Of a DNA stretch of 64,000 nucleotides, positions 34,627 through 43,736 are shown piece after piece. The stretch lies in the NCBI GenBank assembly GCA_003599455.1, contig QZKF01000025.1, forward strand, positions 34,310 to 98,309, read 5' to 3'. Under the pieces are notes generated by a model. That model searched no databases. It worked only from the letters and a program-made list of their open reading frames with translations, and was not told where the DNA came from. The translations under genes and the position numbers were made by a program. Each line of letters starts with the position of its first letter. Position 1 is the first letter of the stretch. The DNA comes from Comamonadaceae bacterium. GTDB taxonomy: Bacteria; Pseudomonadota; Gammaproteobacteria; Burkholderiales; Burkholderiaceae_C.

Positions 34627-36690
34627 TCAGGCCGCCAGCGGCAGCAGCGGCACGATCAGCAGGGCCACGATGTTGATGATCTTGATCAGCGGGTTCACGG
34701 CCGGGCCGGCGGTGTCCTTGTAGGGGTCGCCCACGGTGTCGCCGGTCACGGCGGCCTTGTGCGCCTCGCTGCCCTTGCCGCCGTGGTGGCCGTCTTCGAT
34801 GTACTTCTTGGCGTTGTCCCAAGCACCGCCGCCGGTGCACATGGAGATCGCCACGAACAGGCCGGTCACGATGGTGCCCATGAGCAGGCCACCGAGCGCC
34901 TTGGGGCCCAGGAACACGCCGACCAGGATCGGCACCACCACCGGCAGCAGCGAGGGGATCACCATTTCCTTGATGGCCGCGGTGGTCAGCATGTCGACCG
35001 CCTTGCCGTACTCGGGCTTGGCCGTGCCTTCCATGATGCCGGGGATCTCCTTGAACTGGCGGCGCACTTCCACCACCACCGAGCCGGCGGCGCGGCCCAC
35101 GGCCTCCATCGCCATGGCGCCGAACAGGTAGGGAATCATGCCGCCGATGAACAGGCCGACGATCACCATCGGGTCGCTCAGGTCGAAGCTGACCTGGTGG
35201 CCGTAGGTTTCCAGCTTGTGGGTGTAGTCGGCAAACAGCACCAGCGCGGCCAGGCCGGCGGAGCCGATGGCATAGCCCTTGGTCACGGCCTTGGTGGTGT
35301 TGCCCACCGCGTCCAGCGGGTCGGTCACGTCGCGCACGCTGCTGGGCAGTTCGGCCATTTCGGCGATGCCGCCAGCGTTGTCGGTGATGGGGCCATAGGC
35401 GTCCAGCGCGACCACGATACCGGCCATGCTCAGCATGGCGGTGGCGGCGGTGGCGATGCCGTACAGGCCGGCGAGCTGGTAGGAGGCAATGATGCCCACG
35501 CAGACGAACAGCACGGGCCAGGCGGTGGAGCGCATGGACACGCCCAGGCCGGCAATGATGTTGGTGCCATGGCCGGTGGTCGAGGCCTGTGCGATGTGCT
35601 TGACCGGCGAGTACTGGGTGCCGGTGTAGAACTCGGTGATCCAGACCAGCGCGGCGGTCAGCACCAGGCCGACAGCGCAGGCGCCAAACAGGCGCATCTG
35701 GCTGCCCGTGGCCGTGATCGCGTTGTCCGGCATGACCATGGTGGTCACGAAGTAGAACGCGATCAGCGACAGCACGCCGGCGATGGCCAGGCCTTTGTAC
35801 AGCGCCGGCATCACGTTCTTCATGCCCGGGCTGGCCTTCACGAAGAAGCAGCCCACGATGGAGGCCAGGATGGACACGCCGCCGAGCACCAGCGGGTAGA
35901 GCACGGCCTGCATGGGCGCGGCGGTGACCATGAGGGCCCCGAGCACCATGGTGGCGATCAGCGTGACGGCGTAGGTCTCGAACAGGTCGGCCGCCATGCC
36001 GGCGCAGTCGCCCACGTTGTCGCCCACGTTGTCGGCGATCACGGCCGGGTTGCGCGGGTCGTCTTCCGGAATGCCGGCCTCGACCTTGCCCACCAGGTCG
36101 GCGCCGACGTCAGCGCCCTTGGTGAAGATGCCGCCGCCCAGCCGGGCGAAGATGGAGATCAGCGAAGAGCCGAAGGCAAAACCGATCAGCGGGTTGAGCA
36201 GCTTGGCGAGGTTGGACGCCGGCGTGAGGTTGCCGTTGCCGACCAGGAACCAGAAAAAACCCGCCACGCCCAGCAGACCCAGGCCGACCACCAGCATGCC
36301 GGTGATGGCACCGCCGCGGAAGGCCACGTCCAGTGCCGGGCCGATGCCCTTGGTGGCGGCCTGCGCGGTGCGCACGTTGGCTCGCACCGAGATGTTCATG
36401 CCGATGAAGCCGCAGGCGCCCGAGAGCACGGCGCCCAGCACGAAGCCGATGGCGGTGGTGCTGCCGAGGAAGAAACCGATGAGGATGGTGATGACCACGC
36501 CCACGATGGCAATGGTCTTGTACTGCCGGGCCAGATAGGCCGCGGCACCGGTCTGAATCGCCTCGGCGATTTCCTGCATGCGGGCGTTGCCCGCGTCCTG
36601 GGAAAGAATCCAGCTGCGGGACCAGAAACCGTAGACCACGGCCACGAGTCCACACGCCAGCGCAAAGATCAGCGCAGATTGTCCAACCAT
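34627..36690 (-). CDS. hppA: K+-insensitive proton-translocating membrane pyrophosphatase
   Basis: Integral membrane enzyme that couples pyrophosphate hydrolysis to proton pumping. The chosen ATG at 36690 gives 687 residues and has AGGAG 8 nt upstream. The frame stays open further upstream but without a good start. About 16 hydrophobic helices are present. The pyrophosphate site includes [18 protein letters not shown], where the catalytic DVGADLVGK motif is complete, and [25 protein letters not shown]. The ion-specificity segment reads GNTTKA with Lys at residue 467, the substitution that makes this family independent of potassium. It is divergent from soluble pyrophosphatase, 306 bp away. 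Confidence 0.96.
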   Translation of the reverse strand: MVGQSALIFALACGLVAVVYGFWSRSWILSQDAGNARMQEIAEAIQTGAAAYLARQYKTIAIVGVVITILIGFFLGSTTAIGFVLGAVLSGACGFIGMNISVRANVRTAQAATKGIGPALDVAFRGGAITGMLVVGLGLLGVAGFFWFLVGNGNLTPASNLAKLLNPLIGFAFGSSLISIFARLGGGIFTKGADVGADLVGKVEAGIPEDDPRNPAVIADNVGDNVGDCAGMAADLFETYAVTLIATMVLGALMVTAAPMQAVLYPLVLGGVSILASIVGCFFVKASPGMKNVMPALYKGLAIAGVLSLIAFYFVTTMVMPDNAITATGSQMRLFGACAVGLVLTAALVWITEFYTGTQYSPVKHIAQASTTGHGTNIIAGLGVSMRSTAWPVLFVCVGIIASYQLAGLYGIATAATAMLSMAGIVVALDAYGPITDNAGGIAEMAELPSSVRDVTDPLDAVGNTTKAVTKGYAIGSAGLAALVLFADYTHKLETYGHQVSFDLSDPMVIVGLFIGGMIPYLFGAMAMEAVGRAAGSVVVEVRRQFKEIPGIMEGTAKPEYGKAVDMLTTAAIKEMVIPSLLPVVVPILVGVFLGPKALGGLLMGTIVTGLFVAISMCTGGGAWDNAKKYIEDGHHGGKGSEAHKAAVTGDTVGDPYKDTAGPAVNPLIKIINIVALLIVPLLPLAA

Positions 36691-36996
36691 GAGAATTACT
36701 CCTGCTTGTTTCGACTTGGAGGGGGCAACGCCTCCGGGGCTGCCCCCGCTGCGTTGCTTCCTCGCTGCCGGTTTGCGCTGCATTGCACAGCGTTGAAACA
36801 GGGCGATTGGCCAACTCCGCGAATTTAGCGGGATTTGGCGCGGAGCAACCGCTTGCGGTCGGGGAAGTCAGCCTGGAATCAGTAAAATCAGGGTAAATCC
36901 TAGGCAGGTCGGCGCCATCGCGCCACGCCCATGCCCCTGGTCGGCCATCCGTCTGGATCGCCCGCTACCGTTTTTCACCAACCTTCATCACACAAC
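36691..36996. other. Divergent regulatory gap between hppA and ppa
   Basis: No gene is supported here. Near hppA is an inverted repeat GGGGGCA (36721-36727) / TGCCCCC (36741-36747) that would form a hairpin in the hppA leader. Around 36875-36900 there is an AT-richer patch with two similar segments (AATCAGTAAAATC and AATCAGGGTAAATC-like), a probable promoter area for ppa. The remaining sequence shows nothing I recognise. Neither ppa nor hppA has an obvious riboswitch upstream. Confidence 0.4.
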
Positions 36997-37533
36997 ATGT
37001 CCCTCGACAACGTCACCCCCGGAAAAAACGTCCCCGAATCGTTCAACGTGATCATCGAGATTCCGATGAACGCCGACCCGATCAAGTACGAAGTGGACAA
37101 GGAAACCGGCGCGATCTTCGTGGACCGCTTCATGAGCACGGCCATGCACTACCCGACCAACTACGGCTACGTGCCCAAGACGATCTCGGGCGACGGCGAC
37201 CCGGTGGACGTGCTGGTGATCACGCCGGTGCCGCTGATCCCCGGCGTGGTGGTGCCGTGCCGCGCGATCGGCATCCTGAAGATGCAGGACGAGGCTGGCG
37301 AAGACGGCAAGGTGCTGGCGGTGCCGATCGACAAGATCCTGTCGATCTACACGCAGTGGCAGAAGCCGGAAGACCTGAACCCGATGCGCCTGAACACCAT
37401 CCAGCACTTCTTCGAGCACTACAAGGATCTCGAGCCGGGCAAATGGGTCAAGGTGCTGGGCTGGGAGGGCAAGGACGCCGCCCACCAGGAAATCCTGGAC
37501 GGCATCGCCGCCTACAACGCGAAGAAGGCCTGA
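36997..37533 (+). CDS. ppa: Soluble inorganic pyrophosphatase (family I)
   Basis: Cytoplasmic Mg-dependent enzyme that hydrolyses pyrophosphate released by biosynthesis. The product is 178 residues, the normal length for hexameric bacterial family I enzymes. Active-site residues are visible in [18 protein letters not shown], the [11 protein letters not shown] block, the aspartate signature DGDPVDVLV (D-[SGDN]-D-[PE]-[LIVMF]-D), and [14 protein letters not shown]. The ATG at 36997 lacks a clear Shine-Dalgarno. Its divergent partner is the membrane pyrophosphatase, so both routes for pyrophosphate disposal are encoded side by side. Confidence 0.97.
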   Translation: MSLDNVTPGKNVPESFNVIIEIPMNADPIKYEVDKETGAIFVDRFMSTAMHYPTNYGYVPKTISGDGDPVDVLVITPVPLIPGVVVPCRAIGILKMQDEAGEDGKVLAVPIDKILSIYTQWQKPEDLNPMRLNTIQHFFEHYKDLEPGKWVKVLGWEGKDAAHQEILDGIAAYNAKKA

Positions 37534-37551
37534 GCGATCGGCCTTCGCCGC

Positions 37552-38721
37552 TCAGGGCGCTGCCTTGAGCGGATTGCGTTGCGCCAGGTGGTCCAGGTAC
37601 TCACCGATCCCCTGGCCCTCGCGTTCCAGAAAGCGTTCGACCGCCTCGGCGAACGAAGGGTGCGCCAGCCAGTGCGCGCTGGTGGTGCGCACCGGCAGCA
37701 GGGCGCGCGCCATCTTGTGCTCGCCCTGGGCACCGCCCTCGAACCGCGCGAAGCCGTGGGCCATGCACCAGGCCAGCGGCTGGTAGTAGCAGGCCTCGAA
37801 GTGCAGGCAGTCCACGCGCTCCAGCGCACCCCAGTAGCGGCCGTAGGCCACGCGTGAGGCCTCGTCGATGCCGATCAGGCTGCAGGCGATGGGCTGGCCG
37901 TTGCGCTCCGCGATGAACAGCAGCCAGTGCTGCGGCATGGTCTGGGCCATGCGGTGGAAGAAGTCGCGGTTCAGGTAGGGCGCATTGCCGTGCTCGAGGT
38001 AGGTGCGCTCATAGCAGCGGTAGAAGAAGTCCCAGTCGGCGGCTGCGATGTCGCTGCCGCGCGACCAGCGGAACGTCACGCCCGCGTCGGCCACCTTGCG
38101 CCGCTCCTGCCGGATCTTCTTGCGTTTTTCCTGCTGCAGGCTGGCAAGGAAATGGTCGAAGTTGGTGAAGGCCTGGCCGGCTGGATCCGCGTTCGTCCAG
38201 TGGAACTGCACGGTGTGGCGCAGCATCATGCCCGCGCTCTGCGCCGCCGACACATCTGGCGTTTGCGCGAACAAGAGGTGTAGCGACGACAGGTCTTCTT
38301 CTCTCGCGTGCGCGATGAGCGCCTTCACCAGTGCTGCGCGGGCCACCTCGTCTTTCGCGAGGAGGCGCGCACCCGGCACGGGCGTGAACGGCACCGCCAC
38401 CAGCGCCTTGGGGTAGTAGTCCAGTCCGTGCTGCGCGTAGGCATTCGCCCAGGCCCAGTCGAACACGTACTCGCCATACGAATGGTTCTTCAGGTACATC
38501 GGACAGGCGGCGTGCAGTTCGGTGCCGCGCCACAGCGTCACGAACTGCGCCTGCCATCCCGCGTGCGCGCACGCGCTGCCGCTCTGGTGCAAGGCCGCCA
38601 GGTACTCGTGGCGCATGAAGGGGCTGGGGTCGGCCTCCCGGGCCAGCAGGGCGTTCCACGCGGCAGAAGGCACATCCAGCGGTGAGCTGAAAACCCGGGT
38701 GACATAATTGATTTCAGACAC
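37552..38721 (-). CDS. FemAB-like GNAT-fold protein (PF04339, formerly DUF482)
   Basis: Protein of the PF04339 family, related to the peptidoglycan FemAB / GNAT acyltransferases. The biochemical role is unknown. The product is 389 residues from a GTG at 38721 with GGAG 6 nt upstream. Conserved blocks are SPFMRHEYLAALHQSG, PMYLKNHSYGEYVFDWAWANAY, KKIRQERRKVADAGV, YERTYLEHGNAPYLNRDFF and the C-terminal FEGGAQGEHKMARALLPV. It is divergent from nadE with a 56-bp gap. The family is widespread in proteobacteria next to unrelated genes, so context gives little help. Confidence 0.82.
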   Translation of the reverse strand: MSEINYVTRVFSSPLDVPSAAWNALLAREADPSPFMRHEYLAALHQSGSACAHAGWQAQFVTLWRGTELHAACPMYLKNHSYGEYVFDWAWANAYAQHGLDYYPKALVAVPFTPVPGARLLAKDEVARAALVKALIAHAREEDLSSLHLLFAQTPDVSAAQSAGMMLRHTVQFHWTNADPAGQAFTNFDHFLASLQQEKRKKIRQERRKVADAGVTFRWSRGSDIAAADWDFFYRCYERTYLEHGNAPYLNRDFFHRMAQTMPQHWLLFIAERNGQPIACSLIGIDEASRVAYGRYWGALERVDCLHFEACYYQPLAWCMAHGFARFEGGAQGEHKMARALLPVRTTSAHWLAHPSFAEAVERFLEREGQGIGEYLDHLAQRNPLKAAP

Positions 38722-38777
38722 AAGCAGCTCCCGCCCGCCGCGCTGCCGCGGCCCTTCCAGCCAGGTTTTCAGACCCC

Positions 38778-40457
38778 ATGACGCTTTCCATTTGTGTCGC
38801 CCAGCTCAACTTCGTGGTGGGCGACATGTCGGGCAATGCCCGGAAGATCATCGATGCCGCCACCCAGGCCCACGCCCGCGGTGTGCGCCTGCTGCTCACG
38901 CCCGAACTGGCGATCTGCGGCTATGCGGCCGAAGACCTGTTCCTGCGCCCGGCCTTCGTCGATGCCTGTGATGATGCCCTCAAAGTGGTGGCAGCCGGGA
39001 CGGCCCATCTCAAAGGCCTGCACCTCGTGGTGGGACATCCGGCGCATGCGGACGCGCTCACGGCCGGGCGGCGCGAGCGCAGCGTCTCGGTGGCCCGGCT
39101 GCACAACGCGGCCAGCGTGCTCAGCGAAGGCCGCGTGACCCACACCTACGCCAAGCGCGAGCTGCCCAATTACCAGGTGTTTGACGAGCGGCGGTACTTC
39201 GTGCCGGGCGACGCGCCCTGCGTGATCGATGTGGACGGTGTGCGCGTGGGCCTGCTGATCTGCGAAGACGCCTGGTTCGATGCGCCGGCGGCCGATGCAA
39301 AAGCGGCCGGCGCCGAACTGCTGGCCGTGATCAATGCCTCGCCCTTCCACGCCGGCAAAGGCGGCGAGCGCGAGGCCACCATGCGGCAACGCGCGCAGGC
39401 CACTGGCCTGCCGCTGGTGTACGCGCACCTGGTCGGCGGACAGGACGAAATCGTGTTCGAGGGCCGCAGTTTCGTGCTGGCCGCCGATGGCAGTCTGGCC
39501 GGCCGCGCGGTGAGCTTCGAGGAAACGCTGTTTGACGCGGCCTTCGCGCGGCACGGAGCAGGCTGGCAGATCACGGCCGAGACCGATCGCGCCCACAGCC
39601 CCGAAGCCGACCTGTGGCATGCGCTGGTGCTGGGCGTGCGCGATTACCTGGGCAAGAACGGCTTTCCGGGCGCGATCCTGGGCCTGTCGGGCGGCATCGA
39701 CTCCGCCCTGGTGCTGGCGATCGCGGTCGATGCGCTCGGCAAGGACCGCGTGCGCACGGTGATGATGCCCTCGCCCTACACGGCCGACATTTCCTGGATC
39801 GACGCGCGCGACATGGCCGCACGGCTGGGCGTGCGCTACGACGAGATCGGCATTGCGCCGCAGTTCGAGGCCTTCAAGGCCAGCCTGGCGGGCGAGTTCG
39901 CCGGGCTGCCCGAGGACACCACCGAAGAGAACCTGCAGGCCCGCATCCGCGGCACGCTGCTCATGGCCTTGTCCAACAAGTTCGGCAGCATCGTGCTGAC
40001 CACCGGCAACAAGAGCGAGATGGCCACCGGCTATTGCACGCTGTATGGCGACATGGCGGGCGGCTTCGCGGTGATCAAGGACGTGGCCAAGACCCAGGTG
40101 TTCAAGCTCGCGCGCTGGCGCAACGCGCACGACCCCTACGGTACCGGCGCCAGCCCGATTCCCGAGCGCATCATCACGCGCCCGCCCAGCGCCGAACTGC
40201 GGCCGGACCAGAAGGACCAGGACAGCCTGCCGGAGTACGCGGTGCTCGACGCCATCATCGAGCGCTACATGGAAAACGACCAGAGCCCGGACAGCCTGGT
40301 GGCCGCCGGATTCGACCGCGCCGACGTGGACAAGGTGGTGCGGCTGATCCGCATCAACGAGTACAAGCGCCGCCAGGCGCCAGTGGGCATCCGTGTGACC
40401 CACCGCAGCTTCGGCAAGGACTGGCGCTACCCGATCACCAGCAAGTACCGCGCTTAA
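38778..40457 (+). CDS. nadE: Glutamine-dependent NAD+ synthase
   Basis: Final step of NAD synthesis, amidating nicotinic acid adenine dinucleotide with glutamine-derived ammonia. The product is 559 residues in two domains. The N-terminal nitrilase-like glutaminase has its Glu-Lys-Cys triad in LLTPELAICGY, YAKRELPNYQVFDE and LLICEDAWF. The C-terminal synthetase has the P-loop-like LGLSGGIDSALVLAIA, then TTGNKSEMATGYCTLYGDMAGGF and the final HRSFGKDWRYPITSKYR. It converges on the asparaginase gene with stops overlapping by 4 bp. Confidence 0.97.
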   Translation: MTLSICVAQLNFVVGDMSGNARKIIDAATQAHARGVRLLLTPELAICGYAAEDLFLRPAFVDACDDALKVVAAGTAHLKGLHLVVGHPAHADALTAGRRERSVSVARLHNAASVLSEGRVTHTYAKRELPNYQVFDERRYFVPGDAPCVIDVDGVRVGLLICEDAWFDAPAADAKAAGAELLAVINASPFHAGKGGEREATMRQRAQATGLPLVYAHLVGGQDEIVFEGRSFVLAADGSLAGRAVSFEETLFDAAFARHGAGWQITAETDRAHSPEADLWHALVLGVRDYLGKNGFPGAILGLSGGIDSALVLAIAVDALGKDRVRTVMMPSPYTADISWIDARDMAARLGVRYDEIGIAPQFEAFKASLAGEFAGLPEDTTEENLQARIRGTLLMALSNKFGSIVLTTGNKSEMATGYCTLYGDMAGGFAVIKDVAKTQVFKLARWRNAHDPYGTGASPIPERIITRPPSAELRPDQKDQDSLPEYAVLDAIIERYMENDQSPDSLVAAGFDRADVDKVVRLIRINEYKRRQAPVGIRVTHRSFGKDWRYPITSKYRA

Positions 40458-41467
40458 GACCGCTGCAGTTCGAGCACAGCGCGCATCTCGCCGACCTCGA
40501 TGCCGGCGGCGTTTTTCAGCGGTGGCGGTATCAGACTGGACAACGCGGCGCGGCTCTCGCCGTCCAGCCAGCCGAGCTGCTCCAGGGCCGACACGAAGGC
40601 CACCATCAGGGGCGGCAGCAGCCCGTCGCTCACCTTGGCCGCGATGGCGATGCCGCGGCTGAAGCTCGCGAGCACCTGCACGCCATCGGCACCCACCTTG
40701 CTGACCCAGTCGCCGCGGCCCGCGCGCATCAACGCCAGGTCGTTGCGGCCCTGGCCGCTGACGAGCTCGGGGTGCCGGCTCATGGCGCGGGCGATGCGCT
40801 GCGGCGCGTGGCCGTAGACCGGGTCGGGCTCTTCCAGCGTCAAGCGGGCAAAGGCGTGGGCCAGCGAGCGCAGGGGCAGGGCGTAGTTGGGCGCACTGCA
40901 GCCGTCCGTGCCTCGCACGAGCTGATCCACCGGCACGCCCGAAAAGTGGCTCACGCTGGCCGCAATCTGCTGCTGCACCGCGTGCGCCGGGTCGAGATAG
41001 CCTGCATGCGGTGCGCCCAGGGCGTGGGCCAGCAACAGCATGCCGGTGTGCTTGCCCGAGCAGTTGTGGTGCAGGCGGTTGAAGCGGGCACCGGGCTCCG
41101 GTGTGACGCCATTGACGCCGAAGAAGAAGGGCACGTGGCTGCCACAGGCCAGGCTGGATTCACCCGCGCCGATCTTCGCCAGCAGCGCGGCGGCGCGTTC
41201 CACGTGCATGGGCTCGCCGCTGTGGCTCGCGCACAGCAGCGCCACGTCGGCGTCGCTCAGCGCATAGCGGTCGGCCGCCTGCGCGATCAAGGGCATGGCC
41301 TGGAAGGGCTTGAGCGCGGAGCGGGTGAACAGCGGAGACACCACGTCGCCGACGCTGGCCAGCAGTTCGCCATGGGCGTTGACCACCGCGACGGAGCCAT
41401 GGTGGATGTTCTCCGGGTGGCCACCCCGGTAGGCGACGGTGATGGGGACGTGCTGAGGCAGGGGCAT
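40454..41467 (-). CDS. L-asparaginase II family protein (PF06089)
   Basis: Thermolabile / Rhizobium-etli-type asparaginase (PF06089), unrelated to the classical bacterial type I/II enzymes. The product is 337 residues from ATG 41467 (MPLPQHVPITVAYRGG). The conserved nucleophile-containing blocks are PLFTRSALKPFQAMPLI with the Ser-x-x-Lys signature, LCASHSGEPMHVE, the cysteine motif HNCSGKHTGMLLLA, and VRGTDGCSAPNYALPL. MRAGRGDWVSKVGADGVQ is also family-typical. Likely cytoplasmic: no signal peptide is seen. It is divergent from the PII gene 105 bp away, a loose link to nitrogen metabolism. Confidence 0.88.
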   Translation of the reverse strand: MPLPQHVPITVAYRGGHPENIHHGSVAVVNAHGELLASVGDVVSPLFTRSALKPFQAMPLIAQAADRYALSDADVALLCASHSGEPMHVERAAALLAKIGAGESSLACGSHVPFFFGVNGVTPEPGARFNRLHHNCSGKHTGMLLLAHALGAPHAGYLDPAHAVQQQIAASVSHFSGVPVDQLVRGTDGCSAPNYALPLRSLAHAFARLTLEEPDPVYGHAPQRIARAMSRHPELVSGQGRNDLALMRAGRGDWVSKVGADGVQVLASFSRGIAIAAKVSDGLLPPLMVAFVSALEQLGWLDGESRAALSSLIPPPLKNAAGIEVGEMRAVLELQRS

Positions 41468-41530
41468 GGGTGTTCCATTGCAGTCGGTGCCGCAGTGTAC
41501 GAACTGCGGCGAAACCCTTGGGCATAATGA

Positions 41531-41911
<381 letters not shown>

Positions 41912-41920
41912 TCCGTCTCG

Positions 41921-42508
41921 TCAGATGGCCTCGATGCGGGCGGCCGGCGACAGGCCGGCGGCCTGCACCAGGTCGGGCAGCAGGGTGGCTGCATCGTCGC
42001 CCACGCGGATCAGTTCCATCTGCCAACTGCCCATGAACTGTTCTTCCACGCCGGTGCGCAGGAATGCCATCAGACCGTCGTAGTAGCCGGCCACGTTGAG
42101 CAGGCCCACGGGTTTGTCGTGGTAGCCCAGCTGGCGCCAGGTCCAGACCTCGAAAAATTCCTCGAAGGTGCCGATGCCGCCCGGCAGGGCCAGGAAGGCA
42201 TCGGCGCGCTCCGCCATCAGGCGCTTGCGCTCGTGCATGGTGTCGACCACATGCAATTCGGTGCAGCCGTGGTGCGCCCATTCCTTTTCCACCAGCGCCT
42301 TCGGGATGATGCCGACCACGCGCCCGCCCGCGGCCAGCGTGGCCTCGGCGACCACGCCCATGAGGCCGTTGCGCCCGCCGCCGTAGACGAGCTGGCCGCC
42401 GTGGCTGCCGATCCAGTGACCGACGGCGCGCGCGGTGTCGATGAACGCCGGGTGGGCGCCCGGTCGTGAGCCGCAATAGACGCACAGGGAAAAGGCGGGT
42501 GAGCTCAT
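41921..42508 (-). CDS. LOG-family nucleoside-5'-monophosphate phosphoribohydrolase-like protein
   Basis: TIGR00730/LOG-family protein with a Rossmann-like fold. Plant and some bacterial members remove ribose-5-phosphate from cytokinin nucleotides, and others act on AMP. The product is 195 residues. The defining motif PGGIGTFEEFFEVWTW (PGGxGTxxE) is present, as are GGGRNGLMGVVAEATL and HERKRLMAERADAFLAL, which supply the conserved Arg and Glu. It starts just upstream of nothing on this strand and converges with the PII gene (9 bp apart). dgkA ends 20 bp upstream, so it may be transcribed with dgkA. Confidence 0.9.
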   Translation of the reverse strand: MSSPAFSLCVYCGSRPGAHPAFIDTARAVGHWIGSHGGQLVYGGGRNGLMGVVAEATLAAGGRVVGIIPKALVEKEWAHHGCTELHVVDTMHERKRLMAERADAFLALPGGIGTFEEFFEVWTWRQLGYHDKPVGLLNVAGYYDGLMAFLRTGVEEQFMGSWQMELIRVGDDAATLLPDLVQAAGLSPAARIEAI

Positions 42509-42527
42509 GGGCAGTCCGGAAAGAAGT

Positions 42528-42917
42528 TCAGGCCCAGCGCGTCCACGCGGCGGCCAGCCAGATGCCGGCCCAGACCAGCAGGCTGAGCAGCACGGCGGCG
42601 CTGCCCATGTCCTTGGCGCGCTTGGAGAGGTCGTGCCATTCGGGGCCGATGCGGTCGATCGCGGTCTCGATGCCGGTGTTGAGCAGTTCCACCACCATGA
42701 CCAGCACGACCGAAGCGGCCAGCAGCGCGGTTTCCACCCAGGTCTGGCCGAGCCAGAACGCCGCCGGGATCAGCACCAGCGCCGCCAGCGCTTCCTGGCG
42801 AAAGGCGGTTTCGCCCCAGCCCGCGCGCAGGCCGGCGAGGGAATAGCGGAAGGCGTGCGCGATGCGCGAGAGGCCGCTGCGGCGCTTCTGCGCATCGACG
42901 GGTTCGTGGTGTTTCAT
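42528..42917 (-). CDS. dgkA: Diacylglycerol kinase
   Basis: Small trimeric inner-membrane kinase that phosphorylates diacylglycerol, recycling lipid from membrane-derived oligosaccharide and lipopolysaccharide synthesis. The product is 129 residues with three hydrophobic helices. The signature VVELLNTGIETAIDRIG is intact, as is the amphipathic N-terminal part RIAHAFRYSLAGLRAGW with ETAFRQEALAALV. It starts 12 bp after the RDD-protein stop, and the LOG-family gene follows 19 bp later, so a three-gene unit is plausible. Confidence 0.95.
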   Translation of the reverse strand: MKHHEPVDAQKRRSGLSRIAHAFRYSLAGLRAGWGETAFRQEALAALVLIPAAFWLGQTWVETALLAASVVLVMVVELLNTGIETAIDRIGPEWHDLSKRAKDMGSAAVLLSLLVWAGIWLAAAWTRWA

Positions 42918-42929
42918 CGTGCGAAGCGC

Positions 42930-43508
42930 TCAGCGTTTGGCGCGCGCGGGCGCGGGCGGCGGGGTGTGTTGCACCAGCCGCGTACCGGCCAGGGCGTCGT
43001 GCAGGAACTGGCGCTGCGGATGAAAGCGCGAGAGCAGGGCCCAGATGACGACCCAACCGGTGAGCAGCACAGACAGTTCTGCGCCCGACAACGCCATGGC
43101 ACCCGAGACCGCCAGCGGCGGCAGCAGCCACAGCCAGGACAGCACATAGCGCAGCAACGCGCGCGGCTGGGTGAGTGCATGGCCGTGGCGGTCCACCACG
43201 CGGATGTGCCAGGTCTTCATCGCCAGGGTCTGGCCCTTGGCCCAGAACCAGGTGAAGTAGATGCCGAAGACCACGAACAGGAAGGCTTGCTGGGCGTGCC
43301 GGTTGTCCAGGGCATTGCGGGTCTGCGTGAGGGTGGAAAACAGGTAGCTCGCGATGAAGACCACGCCGAACATCAGCATGCCCTCGTACAACCAGCAGGC
43401 CATGCGGCGGCGCAATGAAGGGGCCGTCAGGTCGGTGCCGGCATCGGCTGTCGCGGTGGTGGGGGAGGGAGAAGGCAGGGAGGCGGACATAGGCAGGAAT
43501 TGTCGCAT
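42930..43508 (-). CDS. RDD family membrane protein
   Basis: Small membrane protein of the RDD family (PF06271), function generally unknown. Some members are suspected transporters. The product is 192 residues from ATG 43508, which has a weak GGGAAG upstream. ATG 43490 (MSASLPS) is the alternative. The family name residues are at SLRRRMACWLYEGMLMFGV, where the RxxAWLxD pattern is degenerate, and the second hallmark KTWHIRVVDRHGHALTQPRALLRY is clear. Four hydrophobic segments. The first 35 residues are low-complexity. Confidence 0.85.
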   Translation of the reverse strand: MRQFLPMSASLPSPSPTTATADAGTDLTAPSLRRRMACWLYEGMLMFGVVFIASYLFSTLTQTRNALDNRHAQQAFLFVVFGIYFTWFWAKGQTLAMKTWHIRVVDRHGHALTQPRALLRYVLSWLWLLPPLAVSGAMALSGAELSVLLTGWVVIWALLSRFHPQRQFLHDALAGTRLVQHTPPPAPARAKR

Positions 43509-43576
43509 TGCGGCTTCCCGGCGCGCTTTTTCGGGGGGCTCGGGGCGCACCGGCAGGAAAATCCGTGCTGCAGTGC

Positions 43577-43582
43577 GATAAT
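43577..43582 (+). promoter_or_regulatory. Candidate -10 for the ilvBHC operon
   Basis: GATAAT about 155 bp upstream of ilvB. The long leader that would follow holds a hairpin GGCGGG/CCCGCC near 43625-43645 but no short ORF rich in Ile, Val or Leu codons that I could find. The -35 is poor. Confidence 0.3.
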
Positions 43583-43736
43583 GCGCGCTGCAGTTCAAAA
43601 CAAGGCAAACGGATCAGGGTCCGGCGGGGTATGTGCCCGCCCATGGCCATTGGTCTCAAGTCTCGACACCGCTCCACAAGAGTCGGTCTAGAGGCACCCA
43701 AGGTTTTTCGTCAGAGAAATTCTCGAAAGGTTCATC

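Noticed and set aside
34411..36828. An 800-codon open frame antisense to hppA, very rich in His, Gly, Asp and Gln
   Set aside because: The repetitive look comes from the reverse complement of membrane-protein codons. hppA on the minus strand has all catalytic motifs and its own terminator.
43583..43736. Search for an Ile/Val/Leu-rich leader peptide upstream of ilvB
   Set aside because: Short frames exist but none has clustered branched-chain codons followed by a stop and a terminator. The hairpin present lacks a U-tract.
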